A stretch of 59,655 bases of DNA from Usnea hakonensis (taxonomy: Eukaryota; Ascomycota; Lecanoromycetes; Lecanorales; Parmeliaceae). The number at the start of each line of letters is the position of its first letter. Position 1 is the first letter of the stretch. Positions 23,401-35,417 of the stretch are shown here, one piece after another. The notes beneath the pieces are model-generated. The model saw only the letters and a program-made list of their open reading frames with translations. It did not search any database and was not told the origin of the DNA. Where the stretch lies: positions 1 through 59,655 of the forward strand of contig BLJB01000266.1 of the NCBI GenBank assembly GCA_013423325.1, written 5' to 3'. The position numbers were made by a program, and so were the translations under genes.

Positions 23401-25828
23401 AAGAAGTGACCTTGTACAGACACCATAATCCGTCTATCTTCATATACGAGCAAAGAGACCCGGAGATAGAGTAAGCGGGACTTGGGTCCAAAGTGTGGAT
23501 TTTTGATGAGCAGTCCTGAAGAAGAGCGCTTCAACAGTGACGGCGTGGACTCGCTGTGCTTCGTTTGTGCAATGTCAAAATGGTGGCAGAGGCTGGCGTT
23601 AATAGCTCTTCAAGGCTTTTTATCACCTGATGATGAGGGCGTAGTGAAATTCGCAGGATGCCTTCTCGCGCATGAATATTGGAGCAAGAGAACGAATAAA
23701 AAAAGACTTGAACATCATCCTCGTCTACGCAGGGAAGACCTCCCTCAACTATCTGGTCCGTAGCCTCGAGATGTTACTTTTGTGTCATCGATGATCAAAG
23801 CGAAGACGTCAGATGCCGAGTCGTTACTACAAATGGTTGATCGTAGACAGTGTTGCACGCTCTCTACATAGCTACGGTTATAGCATGGCCATAATTTTGC
23901 ATTAGAAATGGTCTCGCAACATTTCTCAGGTAGGACCCAAGATCTTTGCTGAAACGTCATAGTAGTGCAACTCACATTACAAGTATGACTAATGATAATC
24001 GATTTCATGGGGGTGCAAGGTATATACGCCTATGACACACAGGCTTGAGAGCGTCCAACCTGATGGTCTAGCTACCTATCGAGTGAGCACGATCCTCCCC
24101 CCGCTCGGCCCCCTTCGGGAGGCCCTTCCAGTACACAATCGCTTTTCGCTCTTACGGTGCGCCGAGAATCTAACCACACAAACAATGCCGGGTGTACATG
24201 TTCAAGGCAGGGAATTGGGTCATGATGACGATGAGGCAATTTTACGTGCAGGCGAAATGCTTTGTCAAAGGAAGCACGACGGTATCTTGGAAGACCCACA
24301 CCATCCAGCATCAATTCGCAGATCAATGTTACTTTATGTAAGAGACGGCACATATCATCTCGAAGGTAAGCCTTGACAACTTCCAGATGCTCAATAGGCC
24401 AGAATTCATGCTGAAGATCTTCTAGGATACTACTCTGGGGGATAAGGGTGAACCGTGTTATATCGTCTTTAACCGAGCACAGCTCCCTTCCCGCGGCAAC
24501 GTGATGACTGAGTCCGAGCCCCTCGAAACATCTGACTTGGTCAATCACAGTATGTGGGATCCAATCAGGATTCTTGCAGTAGTAAGGACAGCAATTGGAA
24601 ACGGACCAAATAGCAAATAAGTGTAGTGTCTGCATGGTAAAGACGTGATCGGGACAACGTGAAGATGTCGCTGCCGTGAGCGACATGTGTATGTGGCTTG
24701 CACAAGGAGACACAACTTGTGCATATCTTGCCCCGTCGCCTCACAGAGCGAATGAGGACCGGGCAGCCCAGCCCAAAAGAAGAAAGAGAGCCGCTTCCAC
24801 GTCTGAGGTAGAAGTCAAGACGCTCTCGCCACTCCATCACCGAAAGTGACTCGCAATTCCGGATTTTTCTTCCGAAAAAAAAGATAAAATATCTGATCTT
24901 CGGGCCTGAAGTGGCAAAAGGCAACATATATAGTAAATAGGTGGTGTGGAAGAGTCGAGATAATGACGACAAGGCGGAATCTGGTTGTCACAAAGTTGAC
25001 TGGAGTCGCGGCCTCTGGCACCCATGACAGACATCTTTAACCTTGCCCCAGATTTGGGCTGTGCAAAGAATAATCACGTTCTAGACTCTTTGCAAAGAAT
25101 AGGCAATGACCAACAGCAAGTACGGCCCTTTCACGGGCAGATCTCTCTCCATGAAGACAAGGCTGACAGGAAAATAATGTCAGCACTCTCGACTGTAGGA
25201 TCCCATCGATTGGATACTTTTTGTCTGTGGATCAATGCCAGTTACTCGCATTGAAGTCATCAAGATTCTCCAGAACCTGCGTCGCAGCGGAAATTCCTGG
25301 AATGGTTTAGCAGGTTGTTCTACAACACGCATTATGGCCCCCAATCTCAAAGGACTTATCTGAGGCATAATAGGCGATTATCTAAAGAGGGTGTGCAGCG
25401 GCTCCATTTCTCGAATGAAATGCCGGATCAAGGAACCTATATTCATATTTCTGATGATGGAGTTAGGCGCAATTCACACAGTGTGGTTGTGCGCCGTCAT
25501 TTGATCTCCTTTAAGGCTTATCGGTAAAAGTTTTGGCCGGCCAATGGATACCTATTTCGGGATAGGAGCACACGAGCATACCCGGTAGAACCTCTCGATG
25601 GCTGCTACTAAGAACATTGTGGAAAAGAGGAGGGGTGGCCGGAAAGATGTATTTTTTGTGAACGAAGAGACCAACCAAGCAAGCATGTCAAGCCACAGCA
25701 TCACAAAAATTGGATGAGGGCTTTCTCACCAGGGTGCCCTATTTGTCCCCCCTGATACTTTATTAGGTGAGGTACTCTAAGTAAGGTAAGGTCGCTCGCT
25801 CCTATACCCCGGCTTTCCCCCACTTGCG
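20401..25828. other. Gene desert, right part
   Basis: About 5.4 kb without an intact gene. Protein-like but unrecognised frames include the minus strand 22461-22210 (containing YNRWRYGMVRDSSFSTVLIG), the plus strand 23022-23474 (150 codons, with a leucine-rich pattern such as SLRSLTISRES and RLEEVTLYRHH) followed by 23482-23763, and the minus strand 24713-24072 (213 codons). The 23.0-23.5 kb frame has the look of an F-box/LRR-type fragment but lacks an F-box. None can be assigned. The DNA is neutral in composition, unlike the skewed tracts further right. Confidence 0.4.

Positions 25829-25868
<40 letters not shown>
25829..25868 (+). repeat. Poly-C run of 40 bases
   Basis: An uninterrupted 40-base C homopolymer, unusually long for a fungal genome of this composition. 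Just downstream (about 25937-25978) lies a nested repeat: two copies of a 13-bp CAACATTACTATT unit and then CCTATT repeats. The run could be real (it could form G-quadruplex or i-motif structure) or be length-inflated by sequencing. Confidence 0.9.
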
Positions 25869-25870
<2 letters not shown>

Positions 25871-25969
25871 AAATAAGTATCATTAGGGCGGATCGCTTAA
25901 CAAAAAATTCAAGGCTGCCACACAGCCAATCCAACTCAACATTACTATTCAACATTACTATTCCTATTC

Positions 25970-26341
25970 CTATTCCCATATCTCGGGGGCCTTTTCTATC
26001 GATGAATAAAACACAAGATGACTAAGTTGACCTCCTGCCTCATCTTCTTGCAAGAAGACATGGCCGATCATTTCCCTATCAACGCCAAGTCTGGAGCATA
26101 CCAAAGCAGCTTCCTCTTTTGTGACTTGCCCCGCGCTCTTCATTGGCTCGTTAGTCGGGGCGGTCCGGTCGTCTCCTGACATGTATTGCCTACTATATGA
26201 AAGCCAAGAGCGCTTATCTGCTCTTGCAGCTGCTTGTATGGTGAGAGCCCCTGCATGGACCTGCACCAAATACGGAATCTCCCACCTTGGCAGAACGAGC
26301 CTCTTGCTTAGTTCGGCTGGCATTGCGTGCATTTGCTGCAC
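25970..26341 (-). CDS. Uncharacterised protein, possible partial gene
   Basis: An open frame of 123 residues with balanced composition, including LPRWEIPYLVQVHAGALTIQ and TKEEAALVCSRLGVDREMI. A second minus-strand frame (26546-26214), with a plausible N-terminal region and an acidic LSELLEDKD stretch, overlaps its start. The two could be exons of one gene or a gene broken by a frameshift; I found no clean intron of normal length joining them. I recognise no family. It could be chance, but internal coherence is better than in the surrounding desert. Confidence 0.3.
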   Translation of the reverse strand: MQQMHAMPAELSKRLVLPRWEIPYLVQVHAGALTIQAAARADKRSWLSYSRQYMSGDDRTAPTNEPMKSAGQVTKEEAALVCSRLGVDREMIGHVFLQEDEAGGQLSHLVFYSSIEKAPEIWE

Positions 26342-26546
26342 AAAATACGATATTCACAAGGAAAGAATCCTTTCGACTAGCATCCTTATCTTCCAACAAT
26401 TCGCTAAGCATTTCATTGGGAGACACTTGGGAGCATGACGTCTGCACATGTTCGAAATGTAGGACGGGTGGAGATGAGTCAATCATCGTTAGAGCAGGTG
26501 ACAACTCGAAATGTGCAGTGGAAGCCACAGAAGAATATGCTCCCAC

Positions 26547-27184
26547 CCTTCAAGTGCCTCGGCTTGTATGTACATATCAATCGCCCTTCTCGGACTAGCT
26601 TGGGGTTTTTGGCCATACCATATCCGACCGACGGGCCCGTCTTATCGCCAAAAGTTGCAAACTCACAACTTCTTCAAGGGGTAAGATGAGTCTTGGTTGC
26701 TGTCAAGATGGTGCATGAACTGAAGAATTGAACTTCGATTCGAGAGAGTATCTACTCTGGCGAGCTAAGCCAGGCAGTTCTGCTTGCTAGGATACCCCCT
26801 CGCTTGCCAAGTGCTGTGTCCTGGCCCTTGGGTCAGTGGTGTGAACCTTGAAGTGATCCATGCCATTCATGTCGTCCGAGCACTGCCAATGGTGTTCCCC
26901 CCATTCCAGACTTGGAAACTGACGGTCATATCAGTGATATCCTTGACTAAAGATCTCCTGCCCTCTTCGTCCCATGTCCGATACTTTTCGGCCGCCCAAA
27001 AGGTCAGATGGAGATCAGTGTGCCAGCATGGGGTATAACAATACGTAAAATCTATGCCATGCGGCCAGCTCGTGTGCCGGGCGGCGATGTGACACTAGAT
27101 GGCCACATGTGCATAAAAGCACAGCAGACCCCGGGTGAACAAACCTTCATCTACCAACAGTCATCATCCCTTCGCCATATCAAG
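26547..27184. other. Upstream region of the sedolisin gene
   Basis: No gene is visible. A TATA-like CATAAAA at about 27112-27118 lies some 70 bp before the sedolisin ATG and is a plausible core promoter. The open frames here have no family resemblance. Confidence 0.45.
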
Positions 27185-29438
27185 ATGCTACTACCAATCT
27201 TTACTGTTGTGGCTGCTGCCGCATTTTCAACGATTGTTACCGCTCTTCCGGCGTCTGTGAATCATGTAGTTCATGAGAAACGCAGTGGATCTTCCACTTG
27301 GTCACCTATGCAGGGTGCTAAGCCCGATGGACGCATTACACTCCCTATGCGCATCGGTTTGACTGAAAGCAACCTGGACCAGGGTGACGACATCTTGATG
27401 GGGGTGTCCGACCCTACCAGCGAGAAGTACGGGAAGCATTTGACTGCTGAACAGGTGAGATAATACTCAAGGCTCGCGCAAACCGCTAGACTAAACTTGA
27501 GTAGATCATAGAACAATTCGCACCGCAGCCAGAGACCATCAATGCCGTGCAAAACTGGCTGGTCTCATCTGGCATCGAACCCAATCGTATTTCTTTGTCT
27601 CAGGGTAGAAACTGGCTCAACTTCGACGCCAATATCTCCGAAGTTGAAGCTCTACTCAAGACCGAGTACAAGCTGTACCAGCACACGACTGGGCAGAACC
27701 ACATCGCGTGCGACGATTACAGTGTACCAGAGGAGCTATCGCAGCACATCGATCTCATCATGCCAACGATTCACTTCGACACAAAGATCGTTGGAGATCC
27801 AGAGCACCGCAACCAGAAGCGAGGCCCAGCTTTCCTGCCTGGCAATACGAACAACAATGGATGGCTACCCAAGAAAGGCAAGACAATCTCAGGCCCAGGC
27901 GCGGATCCAGATGTCGCCCCCCAGCCGTTTGCTTTGACAACATGCAATACACAAATCACCCCCGATTGTCTACGTGCACTGTATAACTTTACCAACGGAA
28001 CTCTTGCCAAGTCTTCCTACGGCATTGTCGAATACACCCCTCAGGCATACCTGCAGTCAGACCTCAACCTGTTCTATAGCAATCTCGCCCGCGAGATCCC
28101 CTCTGGCAATGCTCCAATCTTCGATTCGATCGATGGAGGGGTAGATCAGACCACTACCCAGAGCTTCAACGACAATGGGGAGTCTGATCTTGACTTGCAG
28201 TATGCCATCGCCCTGGGTATGTACAACTTTTGCTTGGTGTCTCCCGACTTTACGCTTTCTGATGCCCAACAGTGTATCCTCAAAAGGTGACCGTATATCA
28301 AACCGGCGACCTTGTTGAAGGTGCTTCTTTCAACAACTTCCTCGACGCAATCGATTCATCGTATTGTACATCTGGCGGTGGAGACAATCCAAACTAGTAT
28401 TTCCATCATTCCATAGGCCTCCTTTGCATTATGCTAACCAACTTCAGCGACGCAACCTACCCTGACCCCAATTCTGGAGGCTACAAGAGTCAGGACTGCG
28501 GCAGGTACACTCCCGCATCTGTCATTTCCACATCCTATGGATCCAACGAAGCAGACCTATCCGCGGCGTACGAGAAACGACAGTGTAACGAGTAAGTACA
28601 TTCCAGCTTGAGGCCAAAAGATGCTATAAATGACACATGTCCACTCAAGATACATGAAGCTCGGTATGGCCGGCGTGACCATCCTGTACTCATCCGGAGA
28701 CAACGGCGTAGCCGGCAACGGCGCCCAATGCTGTACCAAGGCAAAATGTGCCGGAGGAACCTACAACTCGGGAGGATCAGGCACCTTCAACCCCTCCTTC
28801 CCAGGAACATGGTACGTTCCTCCCCCCCATCAATTTCCCACCCCCTTTCACCTCACAAGCACACCACACAAACTCACACCTCACCCCCCAGCCCCTACGT
28901 AACCTCCGTGGGCGCCACACAAATCGTCCCCGGCGCCAGCGTGACCGCCCCGGAAGAAGCCTGCGAAACAGTAATCTACTCCGGCGGGGGCTTCAGCAAC
29001 GTCTTCCCGCTCCCCTCCTACCAATCCACCGCCGTGAAATCCTACTTCGCCAACCACAAACCCAGCTACACCGCCACGCAATACAACAACTCCCAAACCG
29101 TCCGCGGGTACCCCGACGTTTCCGCCAACGGCGCCAACTACGTCGTGGCCGTAGACGGCAGTCTGAGTCTCGTATACGGAACGTCGGCGTCCTCACCCAC
29201 ATTCGGCAGCATCATCACGCTTATCAACGAGCAGCGCGCGAATGCCGGGAAGTCGGCCGTTGGGTTTATTAATCCGACGCTGTATGCCAATCCGGGGATT
29301 TTGAATGATATTACGTCGGGTGGGAATCAAGGGTGTGGAACGGCGGGGTTCACGGCTGTGTCGGGGTGGGATCCGGTGACGGGGTTGGGGACGCCGAATT
29401 ATGGGAAGATGTTGCCGGTTTTTATGGCGTTGCCTTGA
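27185..29438 (+). CDS. Secreted sedolisin (S53 serine-carboxyl peptidase, tripeptidyl-peptidase type)
   Basis: Acid peptidase of family S53, acting outside the cell on proteins. Six exons: 27185-27454, 27505-28216, 28273-28396, 28448-28591, 28650-28811 and 28892-29438; every junction has GT..AG and keeps frame, giving 652 residues. A signal peptide (LLPIFTVVAAAAFSTIVTALP) is followed by the pro-domain, with the SDPTSEKYGKHLTAEQ segment typical of S53 propeptides, and the mature enzyme starts around residue 220. Catalytic Glu and Asp are E316 and D320 in NGESDLDLQY, and Ser is S569 in GTSASSP. The region with the oxyanion Asp is ILYSSGDNGV. The C-terminal calcium-site motif is intact (NDITSGGNQGC and GWDPVTGLGTPNYGK). 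Length and order are normal, so the enzyme is probably active. The last exon changes from C-ending to G/T-ending codons near 29225. The upstream TATA-like box supports the start. Confidence 0.95.
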
Positions 29439-30263
29439 GGATGGATGGGGGTGAGTGTGTGGATGAGGAGAGGGGAGGGTGGGAGGGGTTGGGTTGGGTT
29501 AGGGCATGGGATTGGGATGGGATGCTGGTAATGATTGTAATGACGGCGGGGTGAGGAAGAGGGTAGCTTAGCTAGTCGATCGTTTGCAGAAGATAATGCT
29601 ACGGATGATCCGAATGAAAGAACATGTCCAGGTCCACCGTGAAAGATACCACCGCTATACTCCTTACCCACAATATAGAACGACATCTTCTCCCCCTATC
29701 CATACTCACAACAGCCATAAACCACGTCACATCCCATCACATCACATCACATCACGACCAACCCTATTCCAAAAATCTTAAAAGCAAGCACCTCGTCCTT
29801 TGATCCGGGATTTTGGACACCATACTCGATGCACCCAATTGGAAAAAAAAAAAGAAAAAAAAGGAGGCGTGTAGATCCCCCCCCCCCCCCCCCCTCCAAG
29901 CTTATCTTTTTAAAAGAACGATAGATCGGCGAGATGATAGCGAGGGTGTCCGAGTCAGGTATGAGACGTTGTGGAAAGGGGCGATGATACCCGATGGTAG
30001 GAAAGGAAGGGGGGTTGTCACATGCGGTGTCCAGCGGAGTATGATTCCGGTGCCGTGGGTGCATGCACCGAAGATATCAATGGTGTAGGTACGTGGGGTC
30101 ACAGAAATGCAAAATCCGCGGCGTAGTGGTTAAAAAAAAGTCGCCATGCGCAAGACAAATAAGAAAGATGTGCTGGATTGCTCGGGCCAGGACAGTGAGT
30201 GATAACATGACATAACCAAAGCGAAGCGGATACCGATTCCCGGCTTTATATACATCCTCTCAG
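29439..30263. other. Convergent 3' intergenic region with homopolymers
   Basis: This lies between the 3' ends of the sedolisin and the carboxylesterase, so it holds two terminators and no promoter. The G-rich tract of the sedolisin end continues to about 29560. A CATCA tandem tract lies near 29728-29755, A-rich tracts at about 29843-29861, and an 18-base poly-C run at 29877-29894. No gene is seen. Confidence 0.55.
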
Positions 30264-32331
30264 CTACTGTGGTATCCTCGTTGCGACGTCTCTCCAAAAC
30301 TGGCAACGGGCACCTCTACCGCCCTCCCAGGCGTAGGCATCGACGAGTCGGAAATCATTCGTGACGCCCGGGTCCAAACGCAGGTCGTACGAGTAATCCG
30401 GCGTGACAGGAACGACCTTGATGGTCCCCCCCGTCGTATTGAGGTTCATCTGGATATGCGACGAGTTGGAGTATTCAGGCCATTGCAATTTATCGCCGGG
30501 GCCTCTCGGGACGGTTGCATTTGTGGCATTGGCGCGAGCTTCGTCAAGTGGGATTACAGGGCTGTCGTTCATGATGAAGTGGCCCCACATTTTTTGAAAA
30601 GAGTAGATGAAATCCGGGGTTGGTGTCGTGGCGTTGACGGAGAAATAGGCGGTCAGATCGGCGCCGTGGTACGCAGGGGTGACGGAGTACTGATACTTCC
30701 AGCTCTGTTTGCCGAAGCCGGAGAATGCTTCTGCGAACCAGTAACCGGGACAGGTGTATGTGGCCTCGTTGTTGAGATTGTAGGCGCGCTGTTTCTGACC
30801 AGTGGCAAACTCGGATTGGTTCAGAGCGGTGGGACCGGCATCGCCGAGGGTATCGAATAGCGGTTTTGAAAGGTCGGTATCCGTGTTTTCGAATTGATAA
30901 AGTTGTAACAGACGCGATTTGTCTGCCGCGGTAAGGGCGGGATAGGTGGTGTTCACGTAACCGAGGAAGTCGTCCGCAGTCAGAATTGTTGGCGTCAGCG
31001 GAAGGCCTTCATTTGCGTTATTCTAAGTGCGTGGTCAGACGAGGGTTCATTGGATATGGAACGTGCAGAATATACCCCAAGCAGGAGACGTTTTCCATTC
31101 ACTGCTTTCTTAAGAAGCTGTTTTGATGGCACGGCTTGGACAAAATCGCCGTCAGTCACGGGCAGGAATGCAAACGACCCAAATTCTCCGGACCCTGACA
31201 CCGTAGCACTGGCGTTTTGTAGCACGGCAGTGTCTGCACTTACTAAGCAGTCGAAAGTGGTGGATTTGCTCATGTTCGACTGACCACTACAACCTGCGGC
31301 TTTGGCAAATGCGTCGTAGTACTGAGTCGGCACCTGATCGTTGTAACTGTACTGTTTTGCCAGATAGACGCTTGCGGCTATAAGCTTCGAAAAACGTCAG
31401 TCCTGCACTCTTGAACCCCACTGGAATCTTACATTGTTAAAAAGTGTCACATTCTGCCTGCCCCCGTACGCCATAGCCTGCAACATGACAGAACCGGCGC
31501 CAGCAGACTCGCCGGCAAGGGTCACCTTATTGGGGCTTCCTCCGAACTTTTTGATATTATCGCGAACCCATTGCAGAGCCAGGTGCTGATCCAAAAGACC
31601 AGCGTTGACTTTGCCATTCTTCTTCACGTCTTCTGAAGAGAGGAAACCAAATGCGCCGAGTCTATACTGTATTATTACTGAGATGAAACCATTGTTGTTC
31701 GTATTCATCAGCTGGCTAGGATCGTAGACAGCGCCGAAGAGACCGTAGCCGCCCCCATCTAGAGAAATGTGAGCTCTTGCCCCGCGCTTGGAGCGTGAGT
31801 TGACAGGGTCAGCATACGAATCCAAAGGATGACTGGCAGATTCTTCGCATGTGGCGGTGCGTAGACATTCAGAAAAAGGCAGTCTTCATCGCCTGGTCCG
31901 GAATTGAAGCCATACACAACAGGGGTCTTTGCTGCGCCCGACTGTGGGCAAAGTGGTGGCTGAAGCACGGCTTGGATGATACTTCTGTTCTTTGATGGCG
32001 CTGGTGTTTGGGGTGCTTGCCAACGCAGGCTGCCAACTGGAGGAGCGGCGTATCGGATTCTGTGAAATATCTGTCAAATAAAGTTCTCCGTAGCAAAAGA
32101 CATATCTTATTCCGCGCACCCTTTGAAAATATTCAGCCCAAACTGGGAATCGTAGTAACCTTGGTATCGGCCATAGCTGAGATCGACAGTGGGAGCAGGA
32201 ACAGGAGCAGATGCAGACTGCCTGATACTGTTATGAACCGGGCCAACTAATCGCGTGGCAGGCGTGGCATATGGGGCAAAGAGGCAGATAAGGAGCAGAA
32301 TAACTTTGGTAGTAATACCAGCGGGACTCAT
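30264..32331 (-). CDS. Secreted type-B carboxylesterase/lipase
   Basis: Predicted extracellular esterase or lipase of the carboxylesterase B (COesterase) family. Five exons on the minus strand: 32331-32120, 32059-31818, 31758-31433, 31384-31076 and 31022-30264, with introns of 48-60 bp that keep frame; the product is 615 residues. An N-terminal signal peptide (VILLLICLFAPYATPA) leads to a short linker and then the domain from LSYGRYQGYYD. Signature 2 is EDCLFLNVYAP, the oxyanion loop is HGGGYG (its His codon is split by the second intron), and signature 1 with the nucleophile Ser is TLAGESAGAGSV. The acid and His regions fall in the last two exons (NANEG; PAYHGADL carries the likely catalytic His). 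Many N-x-S/T sites fit secretion. No break is seen. Substrate unknown. Confidence 0.93.
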
Positions 32332-33368
32332 TACTGGATACAGGTGAAGGGAGATGTTTAATTGGGCAGAGTGGCGAAAAAGGCGATGGCTGGCATTACC
32401 TTGCAGACGCAACGATGACTGCAGTACCTGCAGCACGGACGGGAGGGGAAGGGGAGGGAACGAAGGGGACAGACCAAGTACTAGTACACAACAAGTGACA
32501 GACTAATCCATATCAAACATGAGGTTACATGGGGCGGGAAATGATAATAAACAAGGTAAGTACCTTATGTTCGAGACATGTGTATTGTAAATGAAGCGAG
32601 AGCCAAAATACCGCTAAGAATGTTATAAAAATTCTTTTTTTTTGTACAACAGTAAAGTTTGATCGGTAAGCCACTGAGAGGTACGTACTACCTTACTAGT
32701 TACTAGCAGGGTTACCCTGCTATCGGACTTACCGCTGTCTCGGTAATGTAGATAAGTACGACACTATCCTATAAATCAGCGCAACTCATACGGACACTTT
32801 ACGTAAAATCTTCGGCTTCATAGACATTTCATCCTGAAGAGCAGACATTGGAGGGCAGATAGAGGGAATTGTAAGCAACTTTAACATGTTCCTCTACCTT
32901 AAGTACCTACCTACTTTATCATGATGATTGATAATCGCCCTAGCAGCAATGGGAAGTGCCTGAATCCCGAACCCTTGATTTTGGCCCGCGGCCGAACTAA
33001 GGCACACTATCCACCTAACGCATATCAAAAAGAACTATCCGACCCAATCCGAACATGATGGTTCTTCATGCCAACATTAGAGCCCTGCAGCTACTTCGAC
33101 TTGAATTCTCACCCTCATATCAGGATTTCTATACTAAAAATCGCGAATATCTAATTGGATTCTGGCAGTAGCATCCTCTACATGTCAGCAACAATCGGCA
33201 GTCTATTCCAGCTTGGCATTAGCCATGGCTTCAACGGCACCTCGTTGTAATCCGCGATGGCTCGGAGTCCGCGCAAGGCTCTGCACCTGATTATATACCA
33301 AGCCCGATAACAACAACGTACCTCCCCACAATTCTTCCTGCACCTCTGCGTTCCTTGGCCTCACGACC
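32332..33368. other. Divergent promoter region, no gene
   Basis: This 1-kb spacer lies between divergently transcribed carboxylesterase and rhodopsin-domain genes, so it holds both promoters. It contains several TACCT/AGGTA words (32560, 32680, 32910) and a 19-bp inverted repeat at 32704-32722. A T-rich run lies at 32634-32643. No open frame of interest. Confidence 0.55.
32704..32722. repeat. Perfect 8-bp-arm inverted repeat
   Basis: TAGCAGGG-TTA-CCCTGCTA: arms of 8 bp with a 3-bp loop, in the divergent promoter between the carboxylesterase and rhodopsin-domain genes. It could be a regulatory palindrome or a remnant of a small inverted-repeat element. Confidence 0.6.
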
Positions 33369-34767
33369 ATGTCTACTGATCAAACGGGATCACGCGTCGG
33401 CGCTGTCATTGCTTGCTACATCGTTCCCATACCGCTTGAAATTGTTTCTACCGGTTTGCGCATTCATGTGAAGCGGCGCCAAGCCAAGGGCGGGCTCAGC
33501 GGATTTACACTTGATGATCTTTTCATTGTCTTCGCTACGGTCCGTTTCCTCCTCATGATAACTATTGCTTGCGTTCGAGGGGTTCCTTCTCGATCCTCAA
33601 ATTGTGGATGCGATGGACCAAAGCCTGACCTCACTTATTAGATTTGTGCAGTAGGGGAATGCTGCATCGGCTTAGCCTATGGTTAGATGAACTTTCAGAT
33701 ATGCCATACCTGTCATCTGATTTCCATCGGCAGGACCTCCTCGTGGATTCGGCAAACACATCGACCAGGTCTCAGCGCATGATTTCGAAGTCTTTGAAGT
33801 GGTACCAGCAATCGCCCCGCTCGAACAATATCGCCGCACAAACCAACTAAATTTTGCAGGGCAACTACATATTCAGCCACTTCTACAACATCACTCTCGG
33901 AATGATCAAACTCTCAATCCTGACCTTCTACTACCGCGTCTTCATCACCCCTCTCTTCCGAAAAGTCGTTTTAGCATCCATAGCCTTCATCGCACTATGG
34001 GTCTTAACCATCACCATTGTCTTGGCGCTTGATTGCCGGCCCATTGCGAAATTCTGGAATCCCCTCGTACCCGGCAAATGCTTCAATCTGGTCGCATTTA
34101 GCTACTTCACCAACATTTCAAACCTGGTCACGGATCTCTGGATCTTCTTCCTCCCGATCCCGGTCATCTGGCGGCTCCACATCTCCCGGAATCAAAAGCT
34201 TGGACTCTGCGGCGTTTTTCTGATCGGTCTGGGGTAAGCCCCATCATCATACAACTACATATCCCTATCCATACCACCCTCAAACTCCTACATCACAACA
34301 AACACACCAATAACCAACCTCCACTATACTAACATCCCCACCCCAGAACCTGCATCATAAGCTCCGTCCGAATATCCATCGTCGTAGCCCAAGGCTCCAC
34401 AGACTTCACCTGTATTCCCCTCCCCCCCTTTCCTTCCATACCCACTTCCCCCCCACTAACCCCCTCCCCCCCACCAGGGTCCGGCGTCCCCCTAGGAATC
34501 CTCTCCGTCTTCGAACCCCTAGGCGGCATCCTAAGCGCCAACCTCCCCGTCACATACATCCTCTTCGCCACCTCCTACCGCCGCCTCCTCCACACCATAT
34601 CAACCAATCTGAAGCCGCGCGGGCGGCTATCACAAAGTACGAACGAGCGGCGCTTTGGGCGAGGGCGGGAAGAGGACGATCGGTGGATCCAGCTTGATTT
34701 GCAGGGTGGGGATTTAGAGGATCGGAAGCCGTTGGCGTATGAGGGGGGGAAGATGTTGGGGAGATGA
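33369..34767 (+). CDS. Seven-TM rhodopsin-domain protein (SAT4/PTH11-like)
   Basis: Integral membrane protein of the fungal rhodopsin-domain/SAT4 family, often treated as PTH11-type receptor relatives; ligand and partner unknown. Six exons: 33369-33539, 33642-33681, 33734-33801, 33860-34233, 34347-34411 and 34478-34767; all borders are GT..AG and phases agree, giving 335 residues. Seven hydrophobic segments are visible: VGAVIACYIVPIPLEIV; DDLFIVFAT joined to ICAVGECCIGLAYG; the region with LGMIKLSILTFYYR; IAFIALWVLTITIVLAL; the NLVTDLWIFFLPIPVIWRL region; LCGVFLIGLGTCIISSVRI; and the GGILSANLPVTYILF region. Family motifs are KLSILTFYYR, the DLWIFFLPIP segment, and C-DCRP with GKCFN, a likely extracellular disulfide. 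No CFEM domain is present. The small second exon (40 bp) is required to keep frame. Sequence turns from C-rich to G-rich near 34605. The C-terminal tail is charged and cytosolic. Confidence 0.85.
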
Positions 34768-35356
34768 GTGGAGTGGGAGGAGGGGGGAGGGGGAAGGGGA
34801 TGTGATGTTAATGATTAATGAGAACTCGGACGGGATATAAATTCCGCGATACATCCCCATACTAATCGAGAAAATGCAACGCATATAGAATATATCTACC
34901 AAGCCCCCCCAGCACCACCCATGCAGGTAATGAATGCCAAAGAAGCATCGCCCACACAACGTCGTCGCGCGTCCCCAAACCCTAAACCCCTGAACAGAAG
35001 AGAAGTACCAACAGCCAGCCCGCCAACGCAGGAAACGAAAAACCCCCACCGACAAGGATCAAGACTTTAACTACCAAGACTCCCATGCTACATTACTTAC
35101 TTACTATTATATATTGATTAAGAAATATACAAATCAAAACATGATGGATTTGCAGGGACCGGATAGATAGGTAGATAGATAGGTAGGTAGGGAGGTAAGA
35201 AAGAGAAGAGAAGAGGAGAGAAGAAATGGCGTAGGCTTATAGCTAGCTAGGTAGGTACATTCGTGAGAGTGGGTCTCTCGTGTGTCGTGGGCATCACTAA
35301 CCTCCGGCCCCCACCAAGCAAGCAAGTAAGCAAACCCTAAAGCTTATCTCCTCCAC

Positions 35357-35417
35357 TTCCTCCCTTCCCTCCCCTCACCCATCATCCCATTCCTCCCTTC
35401 CCTCCCCTCACCCATCA
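35357..35417. repeat. 28-bp direct repeat, two copies
   Basis: An identical 28-bp pyrimidine-rich unit occurs at 35357-35384 and 35390-35417, with a 5-bp spacer. It sits inside a C-rich block and looks like a recent slippage duplication. Confidence 0.85.

Noticed and set aside
24072..24713. 213-codon minus-strand frame in the gene desert
   Set aside because: No domain, no credible start context and no neighbouring exon; likely chance.
25701..25979. Minus-strand frame with a poly-Gly run
   Set aside because: The Gly run is only the poly-C homopolymer read in antisense.
30117..30150. tRNA-like GCGGCGTAGTGGTTA segment
   Set aside because: It resembles a D-arm region, but no acceptor stem, anticodon arm or T-arm could be found around it.
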